Below are positions 6,879 to 11,493 of a DNA stretch of 11,493 bases, piece after piece. How positions within the stretch are numbered: the first letter of the stretch is position 1; every line of letters begins with the position of its first letter. A model generated the notes under the pieces. That model saw only the letters and a list, made by a program, of their open reading frames with translations. It was not told the origin of the DNA and did not search any database. The stretch spans positions 1 through 11,493 of the forward strand of contig JAALLB010000028.1 of NCBI GenBank assembly GCA_011087745.1, given 5' to 3'. Both the position numbers and the translations under genes were made by a program. Source of the stretch: Hyphomicrobiales bacterium (GTDB lineage Bacteria > Pseudomonadota > Alphaproteobacteria > Rhizobiales > Rhizobiaceae).

Positions 6879-7237
6879 GACAACCACTCCTTGTCATCTT
6901 CAAGATCGAGATAAACAATCAAAGCGGCATTAGCCATAATAGTCCCGGTTGATCCGTCATCTTTAGGCGTATCCATTCCCCCTTTGACAACCTCAACAGA
7001 ACCTTCTCCATAAGGCAGCATTGCAGCAACTGCAGATTTATCGACGGCATCCGGGTTTTGTACACCAATATGAATATCTACGCGCATTTCTTCGTGCGAT
7101 TTTCCAAAAGCATCTGCGATAACCAACGAATTTTGACGTAATGCGTTATGAACGGCACGGGTGGCAGCTTTGGTATAATCTGAACCACGAATATCAGTGC
7201 CCATGCCAAGCTCCATAATCAAGCGTTTATAGGCCAT
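6875..7237 (-). CDS. Lin0512 family protein, first tandem copy
   Basis: This 120-residue protein belongs to the same uncharacterised Lin0512 family as the gene that follows it. The N-terminus reads MAYKRLIMELGMGTDIRGSDYTK, here quoted by parts: MELGMGTDIRG, then DYTKAATRAVHNALRQNSL. The signature GxGxDxHG appears as GMGTDIRG, with Arg at the His position. A second block, MLPYGEGSVEVVKGGM (about 88-103), aligns with LPYGQVTPKAIFGGL in the other copy, and the end ANAALIVYLDLEDD aligns with VNAGIIVRLPLA. The copies are clearly paralogous but well diverged, so the duplication is old. Its ATG overlaps the nrdR stop as TAATG, so it is translated from the nrdR transcript. There is no signal peptide. 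No enzyme activity can be assigned from sequence. Confidence 0.86.
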   Translation of the reverse strand: MAYKRLIMELGMGTDIRGSDYTKAATRAVHNALRQNSLVIADAFGKSHEEMRVDIHIGVQNPDAVDKSAVAAMLPYGEGSVEVVKGGMDTPKDDGSTGTIMANAALIVYLDLEDDKEWLS

Positions 7238-7695
7238 TATTCTTCGTCTTCTTCCAGTGCGTTCAAAAAGCCCTCGAAATCCTTTGCTTCCTGAAAATCC
7301 TTGTAAACAGAAGCAAATCGAACATAGGCGACTTCATCTACCTGCTTTAGGCCTTCCATCACCAGTTTGCCAATTTGGTCGGATGTGATGTCCCCTTCTG
7401 ATTGAGACTCCAACTGACGAACAATGCCCGAAATCATTTGTTCTACCCTGTCGGGATCAAGGTCTCGCTTTCGGATGGCAGTTGATACAGAGCGGGTTAA
7501 TTTATCCCTGTCCAAAGGAACGCGTTTGCCAGATTTCTTTAGTACAGTCAGTTCGCGTAGTTGTACCCGTTCGAATGTCGTAAAACGCCCGCCACAGCCT
7601 GAACAGATACGGCGACGCCTTATGGCGCTTCCGTCTTCCGTTGGACGAGAATCTTTAACCTGGGTATCGTGATTGGTACAGTAAGGACAACGCAA
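7237..7695 (-). CDS. nrdR: Transcriptional repressor NrdR
   Basis: NrdR senses ATP/dATP and represses ribonucleotide reductase genes by binding NrdR boxes. The 152-residue protein has the N-terminal zinc ribbon (Cys3, Cys6, Cys31, Cys34, with KDSRP and RRRRICSGC) and the ATP-cone from about residue 47 (LRELTVLKKSGKRVPLDRDKL) to the conserved VAYVRFASVYKDF. The family almost always begins MRCPYC; here that codon is TTG (7695-7693), and no ATG, GTG or other plausible start lies in frame before an upstream TAA. The ribosome-binding site GGAAGG (7704-7709) is eight bases upstream and lies inside the 3' arm of the glyA hairpin. The gene lies behind glyA, its usual place in Rhizobiales, and leads into the Lin0512 pair. 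Confidence 0.96.
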   Translation of the reverse strand: MRCPYCTNHDTQVKDSRPTEDGSAIRRRRICSGCGGRFTTFERVQLRELTVLKKSGKRVPLDRDKLTRSVSTAIRKRDLDPDRVEQMISGIVRQLESQSEGDITSDQIGKLVMEGLKQVDEVAYVRFASVYKDFQEAKDFEGFLNALEEDEE

Positions 7696-7730
7696 AGAAA
7701 AAGCCTTCCATCTAATGATGAAAGGCTTTT
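7693..7730 (-). terminator. Intrinsic terminator-type hairpin after glyA that contains the nrdR ribosome-binding site
   Basis: On the minus strand AAAAGCCTTTCATC (7730-7717) pairs with GATGGAAGGCTTTT (7712-7699): 14 base pairs with one G-U, closed by an ATTA loop. A T-rich tract (CTTTTTCTTTG) follows. This is the form of a Rho-independent terminator and lies 26 bases after the glyA stop. Its 3' arm contains GGAAGG, the ribosome-binding site of nrdR, and the T-tract runs into the nrdR TTG start. The hairpin could therefore limit both readthrough into nrdR and nrdR translation. Confidence 0.8.
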
Positions 7731-7755
7731 AGCATTATCAATTTAATGAAGCTAC

Positions 7756-9048
7756 CTAGAGGTAGTCATACATTGGGAAACGTGATGTCATTTCCACTAC
7801 TTTTGCATGAACTGCTGCTTCTGCTGTCTGATTTGCATCCGCATCGTTTGCAACCATAAGACCATCGAGTACTTCTGTGATGAAGTTACCGATTTCTGTG
7901 AATTCTGCTTCGCCAAATCCGCGGCTTGTTGCAGCTGGTGAACCAAGACGAATGCCAGATGTTACAAAAGGCTTTTCAGGGTCAAACGGAATACCGTTTT
8001 TGTTGCAAGTAAGACCAGCACGCACCAATGAAGCTTCAGCTGCCTTACCAGTTGCTTTCTTTGGACGCAGGTCAACCAGCATTGAGTGATTGTCTGTACC
8101 GCCTGAAACAATATCAAGACCGTTATTCATCAAGCTGGTTGCCAATGCTCTTGCATTGTCTTTAACCCGCTGAGAATACTCTTTAAATCCAGGTTGAAGC
8201 GCCTCACCAAATGCCACGGCCTTTGCAGCGATTACGTGCATTAACGGGCCACCTTGGAGACCAGGAAACACAGCAGAGTTCATTTTCTTTGCAAGTGCTT
8301 CATCATTGCTCAAGATCATTCCACCGCGTGGGCCACGAAGTGACTTATGCGTAGTTGTTGTACAAACATGGGCATGCGGAACTGGCGATTCATGTACACC
8401 TGCCGCAACAAGACCAGCGATATGAGACATATCAACCATCAAATATGCATCAATGCTGTCCGCAATTCTGCGGAATGCAGCCCAATCCCACTCACGAGAA
8501 TAAGCTGTGCCACCTGCAATGATGATCTTTGGTTTATGCTCTTGTGCAATACGTTCAATTTCATTGATATCCAGTTGATGTGTCTCTTCATCCACACCAT
8601 AGGATACAACGTTAAACCACTTGCCTGACATGTTAACTGGTGAACCATGTGTCAGGTGTCCGCCTGAATTAAGGTCCAGTCCCATAAAAGTATCACCCGG
8701 CTGAAGCAGAGCAAGGAAAACTGCCTGGTTCATCTGGCTGCCAGAATTTGGCTGAACATTTGCGAAATTACAGCCGAAAAGCTCTTTGGCACGTTCAATT
8801 GCAAGTGTTTCAGCAATATCGACAAACTCACAGCCACCATAATAACGTTTTCTAGGGTAACCTTCAGCATATTTGTTGGTCATGATGGAGCCTTGAGCCT
8901 CCATCACAGCGCGCGAAACAATGTTTTCTGACGCGATCAATTCGATTTCATGACGCTGGCGACCAAGTTCTTTTTGGATTGCAGCGTGAATTTCGGGGTC
9001 GACTTCGCTCAGTGGCGAATTAAAAAATGTATCTAGACTGGCGGCCAT
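7756..9048 (-). CDS. glyA: Serine hydroxymethyltransferase
   Basis: GlyA is a PLP enzyme that interconverts serine and glycine while charging tetrahydrofolate, the main source of one-carbon units. The 430-residue protein carries IELIASENIVS (35-45), the substrate region NKYAEGYPRKRYYGG (58-72), GSQMNQAVF (103-111), DMSHIAGLVAAG (206-217) and the PLP-lysine motif TTTTHKSLRGPRGG with Lys235. An in-frame ATG at 9066 exists, but GAG-GAG codons after it are the ribosome-binding site (GGAGGAG, 9058-9064), nine bases before ATG 9048, where family proteins begin, so I chose 9048. It appears to be its own transcription unit: a 182-base leader lies upstream and a strong hairpin downstream. Confidence 0.97.
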   Translation of the reverse strand: MAASLDTFFNSPLSEVDPEIHAAIQKELGRQRHEIELIASENIVSRAVMEAQGSIMTNKYAEGYPRKRYYGGCEFVDIAETLAIERAKELFGCNFANVQPNSGSQMNQAVFLALLQPGDTFMGLDLNSGGHLTHGSPVNMSGKWFNVVSYGVDEETHQLDINEIERIAQEHKPKIIIAGGTAYSREWDWAAFRRIADSIDAYLMVDMSHIAGLVAAGVHESPVPHAHVCTTTTHKSLRGPRGGMILSNDEALAKKMNSAVFPGLQGGPLMHVIAAKAVAFGEALQPGFKEYSQRVKDNARALATSLMNNGLDIVSGGTDNHSMLVDLRPKKATGKAAEASLVRAGLTCNKNGIPFDPEKPFVTSGIRLGSPAATSRGFGEAEFTEIGNFITEVLDGLMVANDADANQTAEAAVHAKVVEMTSRFPMYDYL

Positions 9049-9230
9049 GATGAACCACTCCTCCATGTTGTAAAATTAAATCAATCAACACATCCCCCGA
9101 TTTTGGATGCGTTAGAGGCTTTTCATATAAAGAAGTTTCAATAAAATCCAACCATTATTTTCCGCAAATATATGGCATAACAGCGCACACAGCTAAGTGG
9201 CGACCCAATCTAATGATTTTTATGAAGAAA
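9049..9230 (-). promoter_or_regulatory. glyA upstream region with a leader hairpin
   Basis: This 182-base stretch separates ldtP from glyA and should hold the glyA promoter. On the minus strand ACGCATCC (9112-9105) pairs with GGATGTGT (9095-9088), an 8-bp stem with one G-U and a 9-base loop, in the likely untranslated leader. The best -10-like words are TATATT (near 9167) and TATATG (near 9130), neither with a good -35, so the promoter is not settled. No terminator is clear after ldtP. I recognise no known riboswitch. Confidence 0.35.
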
Positions 9231-10478
9231 TTAGTTCCAGCTGCTTAGTGCAAGTTGCTCAGCGCCATCGCGGCTGTAAATATCATCACGGAACTGAACA
9301 ACACCATTTCTGGTAGACCAGGCAGTGATGTAATTCCAGTAAACCGGCGCAGCAGAAGCGAGTTTAACATCGACACGTTCGCCAGATTCAATCGCTCGTT
9401 CAATTTGACGGCGATCCCAACCAGGCGTTTGATTTGCAAGCCAGCTAATCAAGTCACGTACGTTTTGAACTCGAACACAGCCTGATGATTCAAAGCGCAG
9501 AAGCCTTGAGAACAATGCTTGTTGCGGTGTGTCATGCATGTACACAGCATGAGGATTTGGGAAATTGATCTTAACGGAGCCCATTGCATTGATTTTGCCC
9601 GGGTCCTGACGGAACCTTAAATCAACGGCTTCTTCCGTATTCCAATCAACGCTCTCTGGTGAAATTTCTTCATCGGAGTTCCAAGGGAAAATGCGAATGT
9701 TATTGCGTGTTAGATATGTTGGGTCTTTACGCATCAATGGAATAAGGTCTTTGCGAATAATCGATTTTGGAGAAGTCCAATATGGATTAAGATTTAACTC
9801 ATAAATTTTTGAAGCGATAATTGGAGACTGACGGTCTGTCTTGCCTACAATTGCTGTATGACGTGATTCAACTTTGCCGTTTCTAACAGCCTCGATTTGT
9901 GCTGCTGGAATATTGACCATCACATAGCGATCACCCAAAAAACCGGACATTGAACGCAAGCGCACAAGGTTGGTTTCTAACTGACCAAGACGGATGCTTG
10001 TTGGAATATTCATTGCGGCGTAGGTATATTTGCCCATTACGCCGTCGGCAGGCAATCCATGCCGCGCTTGGAAACGCTTAACTGCACTATCAACCAAACT
10101 GTCAAAAACATCAGAATTGCCAGCCATGGGGTCAAGATCACGGGAGGCAACTAAGCGCTCACGCAAGATAAAAACATTGCGCGATTGATTACCAAGGCGC
10201 AATTTTTGCGTTGCTGGCACAACTGGCCACCCACCTTTTGCACTAATCTGACGATATTCTGCTATTGCACGCTGTATAAAGTCCGGTGTTTGCGGTGAAA
10301 AAACTGGAATATTGGTAGAAGAAAGCTTTGCATCGCCGCGACGCGCATCAAACTGATCGCTCCAGTTATCGCGCTTTGAAGACTTGATAATTGAAGAAAT
10401 TGGATCGTTTGCCAACGCTGGAGCTGAAAGAAGACTTGCTCCTGCCGCCATGCCGGAAATAAATTCTCTACGTTTCAT
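9231..10478 (-). CDS. ldtP: L,D-transpeptidase with peptidoglycan-binding domain, LdtP-like
   Basis: This exported enzyme is expected to form or edit 3-3 crosslinks in peptidoglycan. Its N-terminus, KRREFISGMAAGASLLSAP, ends in ALA at 23 and resembles a twin-arginine signal (RRxFI). Residues about 92-157 form a peptidoglycan-binding domain (NVFILRERL, AVKRFQARHGLPADGVMGKYT). The YkuD catalytic domain spans about 183-345, with His315 in YMHDT and the catalytic Cys334 in SSGCVRV. At 415 residues it is shorter than E. coli YcbB but fits the rhizobial and Liberibacter LdtP type. It lies just downstream of the MarR regulator ldtR, which in 'Ca. Liberibacter asiaticus' activates ldtP. A perfect palindrome 44 bases before the start is a candidate operator. 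The symbol is by similarity; the enzyme class is secure. Confidence 0.9.
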   Translation of the reverse strand: MKRREFISGMAAGASLLSAPALANDPISSIIKSSKRDNWSDQFDARRGDAKLSSTNIPVFSPQTPDFIQRAIAEYRQISAKGGWPVVPATQKLRLGNQSRNVFILRERLVASRDLDPMAGNSDVFDSLVDSAVKRFQARHGLPADGVMGKYTYAAMNIPTSIRLGQLETNLVRLRSMSGFLGDRYVMVNIPAAQIEAVRNGKVESRHTAIVGKTDRQSPIIASKIYELNLNPYWTSPKSIIRKDLIPLMRKDPTYLTRNNIRIFPWNSDEEISPESVDWNTEEAVDLRFRQDPGKINAMGSVKINFPNPHAVYMHDTPQQALFSRLLRFESSGCVRVQNVRDLISWLANQTPGWDRRQIERAIESGERVDVKLASAAPVYWNYITAWSTRNGVVQFRDDIYSRDGAEQLALSSWN

Positions 10479-10521
10479 TTTCTTACCTAAGCTAGTGCAT
10501 CAAATTCACACACATCAATAA

Positions 10522-10545
10522 TTCTCATCATGAGAAGTCTCTCAT
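10522..10545. promoter_or_regulatory. Candidate LdtR operator in front of ldtP
   Basis: TTCTCATCATGAGAA (10522-10536) is a perfect 15-bp palindrome with 7-bp arms around one central base. A further TCTCAT half site follows at 10540-10545, 17 bases after the first one, placing it on the same helix face within about two turns. MarR proteins bind short palindromes of this size as dimers. The site is 44-58 bases upstream of the ldtP ATG and downstream of ldtR. That LdtR binds here is inference from position and symmetry. Confidence 0.5.
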
Positions 10546-10724
10546 AAGCGAGTCTTCCACATCAATACAACTGGTATGTTAAAGATTTCCTTACCATAAA
10601 TCCAATGCTTACGTAAGGGCAATTTCCCACAAAGCCAGTGTAAATTGTTGTTTCTTGGGCAAACCAGTATTGTGCATTTATGTTGAAATCAGGGCTATAC
10701 AAGCCTTGGCGGGACATTGACAAC

Positions 10725-10751
10725 AAAAAAGGCTTGCCAAGCGGCAAGCCT
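10725..10751 (-). terminator. Rho-independent terminator of ldtR
   Basis: On the minus strand AGGCTTGCC and GGCAAGCCT pair perfectly (9 bp, GC-rich) around the loop GCTT and are followed at once by a run of T (six including the last stem base). It lies 34 bases after the ldtR stop. It separates ldtR from ldtP, so the two should be transcribed independently. Confidence 0.88.
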
Positions 10752-10784
10752 CAATCAATTTACTGTGAGATTGTAAGTTTAAGC

Positions 10785-11297
10785 TTACAAACGATATAGA
10801 ATTTGATCTGTCCAAAAACGCTCAAGACGCTTCAATGACTTATTCATTGTTGCAAATTCACCGCCATTGATGCCGCCAACTTGTTCAATTGAACCAATGT
10901 GACGTGCGTAAAGTTCATTTACGATTTCCGCAACTTCTTTACCTACATCAGTTAAGCTAACGCGAACTGATCTACGATCAACACGAGATTTTTGGTGGTT
11001 GATATACCCTTGATCAACAAGCTTCTTAAGATTGTAAGAAACATTTGAACCAAGATAATAACCGCGGGTGCGTAATTCGCCTGCAGTTAATTCTGTGTTG
11101 CCGATGTTAAACAAAAGAAGAGCCTGTACAGGATTGATATCACTGCGGCCTTTACGGTCGAACTCATCTTTAATGACGTCCAGAAGACGTCGGTGTAGAC
11201 GCTCTACAAGCGTTAATGAATCTAGATATAGAGACTTGATGTCACCTTCGTATGAAGGTTCAATTGCTTCTCCTACCATTTCTGGTGCATTGGTCAT
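10785..11297 (-). CDS. ldtR: MarR-family transcriptional regulator LdtR
   Basis: This is a 170-residue winged-helix regulator. After a short acidic N-terminus it shows the dimer helix (YLDSLTLVERLHRRLLDVI, about 24-42), the HTH with recognition helix GSNVSYNLKKLVDQGYI (83-99), the wing RVDRRSVRVSLTDVG (105-119) and a C-terminal dimerisation helix ending RLERFWTDQILYRL. It matches the LdtR regulator of 'Ca. Liberibacter' and other Rhizobiales, reported to activate the L,D-transpeptidase gene ldtP and affect osmotic stress tolerance. ldtP is the next gene here, which supports the identity. The start ATG at 11297 has GAGG eight bases upstream. A perfect TATAAT lies upstream and a strong terminator downstream, so it is a single-gene unit. 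The regulatory role here is inferred from the relatives. Confidence 0.9.
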   Translation of the reverse strand: MTNAPEMVGEAIEPSYEGDIKSLYLDSLTLVERLHRRLLDVIKDEFDRKGRSDINPVQALLLFNIGNTELTAGELRTRGYYLGSNVSYNLKKLVDQGYINHQKSRVDRRSVRVSLTDVGKEVAEIVNELYARHIGSIEQVGGINGGEFATMNKSLKRLERFWTDQILYRL

Positions 11298-11328
11298 TAT
11301 TATTGCCTCACTGTTTTATTCAGGCAGG

Positions 11329-11351
11329 ATTATATTTCCCCGCTCTGGAAA
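11329..11351 (-). promoter_or_regulatory. ldtR promoter: perfect -10 box with an adjoining dyad
   Basis: TATAAT (11334-11329, minus strand) is a perfect -10 box, placing the transcript start about 25 bases before the ldtR ATG, enough for its ribosome-binding site. No TTGACA-like -35 is present at 16-18 bases (the position reads CAAATG). Instead TTTCC-N7-GGAAA (11335-11351) is a dyad that fills the spacer exactly. This suggests control by a DNA-binding protein, possibly LdtR itself, but the dyad differs from the palindrome before ldtP. Confidence 0.5.
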
Positions 11352-11373
11352 CATTTGTACGGCACTTATATAA

Positions 11374-11480
11374 AATTCGAATTAAAACTTAGGATTAATT
11401 TCTGGTTACCAAAGAAGTTCTATTGTCAGGGTAAATAAGTTCTATACCCATCCTACTCCAAAACCCGAATGTTTTGGTGT
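11374..11480. other. Upstream region of ldtR with palindrome and hairpin
   Basis: No gene is visible from 11352 to the window end. The stretch holds a 10-bp palindrome AATTCGAATT (11374-11383) and an inverted repeat CCAAAAC-N6-GTTTTGG (11458-11477). The latter extends by two more pairs across one mismatch (11455-11480). Neither is followed by a T-run on either strand, so I do not call a terminator. The neighbouring gene lies outside the window, so their role cannot be judged. Confidence 0.35.
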
Positions 11481-11493
11481 GATATGATACGAA

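Larger units (their letters stand above)
10479..10784 (-). other. ldtR-ldtP intergenic region
   Basis: These 306 bases contain no convincing gene. On the minus strand they hold, in order, a 7-bp inverted repeat at the ldtR stop (10771-10790), the ldtR terminator, an apparently plain AT-rich stretch with one perfect palindrome CTTACGTAAG (10608-10617), and the palindrome plus half site before ldtP. No clear sigma-70 promoter for ldtP is visible, in line with a promoter that needs an activator. A 61-codon open frame at 10562-10747 runs through the terminator and lacks a ribosome-binding site, so I do not call it a gene. Confidence 0.6.

Noticed and set aside
7696..7760. NrdR boxes for autoregulation near nrdR
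   Set aside because: No pair of 16-bp acaCwAtATaTwGtgt-like sites is visible in the glyA-nrdR gap.
10562..10747. 61-codon minus-strand open frame between ldtR and ldtP
   Set aside because: It starts inside the ldtR terminator, lacks a ribosome-binding site and shows no domain-like sequence.
10771..10790. TTGTAAG-N6-CTTACAA inverted repeat at the ldtR stop as a terminator
   Set aside because: It overlaps the stop codon and has no T-run. The real terminator lies just beyond it at 10725-10751.
1..11493. CRISPR array, tRNA/rRNA genes, insertion sequences, phage genes or a defence island
   Set aside because: No regularly spaced repeats, tRNA-like folds, transposase or integrase motifs, or defence-type domains were seen. 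The content is mostly conserved metabolic and cell-wall genes.

Overview
The window reads as a conserved chromosomal block of an alphaproteobacterium, most likely of the order Hyphomicrobiales (Rhizobiales). The main evidence is the gene order glyA - nrdR - rib genes - nusB - thiL, preceded by a MarR-type regulator and an L,D-transpeptidase that match the ldtR/ldtP pair known from 'Candidatus Liberibacter' and relatives. The DNA is AT-leaning for that order. I cannot name a genus. Every gene lies on the minus strand, so transcription runs from high to low coordinates.

Layout in transcription order. (1) ldtR (MarR regulator) at 10785-11297 has a perfect TATAAT box upstream and a clear intrinsic terminator downstream. 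(2) A 306-bp gap carries a perfect 15-bp palindrome and an extra half site in front of ldtP (secreted L,D-transpeptidase, 9231-10478). (3) glyA (7756-9048) is followed by a 14-bp-stem hairpin whose 3' arm also contains the ribosome-binding site of nrdR. (4) nrdR (TTG start) opens a run of tightly overlapped genes: two tandem Lin0512-family proteins, a polysaccharide deacetylase, a GNAT acetyltransferase, ribD and ribE. (5) A lipoprotein with a serine-hydrolase motif follows, behind its own promoter-like sequence. (6) ribH - nusB - thiL come next, then the start of an MFS transporter.

The core genes supply one-carbon units (GlyA), control ribonucleotide reductase (NrdR), make riboflavin (RibD, RibE, RibH), support transcription antitermination (NusB) and make thiamine diphosphate (ThiL). 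RibA/RibB functions are not in the window. The Lin0512 pair, deacetylase and acetyltransferase form an accessory insert between nrdR and ribD.

The most notable feature is decay. The deacetylase has one in-frame TAG just after its signal peptide, the acetyltransferase has one in-frame TGA in mid-domain, and the MFS gene stops at a TAA after about 110 codons. The first two are otherwise intact, and each is explained by a single C-to-T change in the coding strand. The essential genes are undamaged. This suggests recent pseudogenisation of dispensable genes, or sequence errors. I found no CRISPR array, tRNA, rRNA, insertion sequence or phage gene, and no clearly new multi-gene system. The best candidates for new biology are the Lin0512 pair, the glyA/nrdR hairpin and the candidate LdtR operator.
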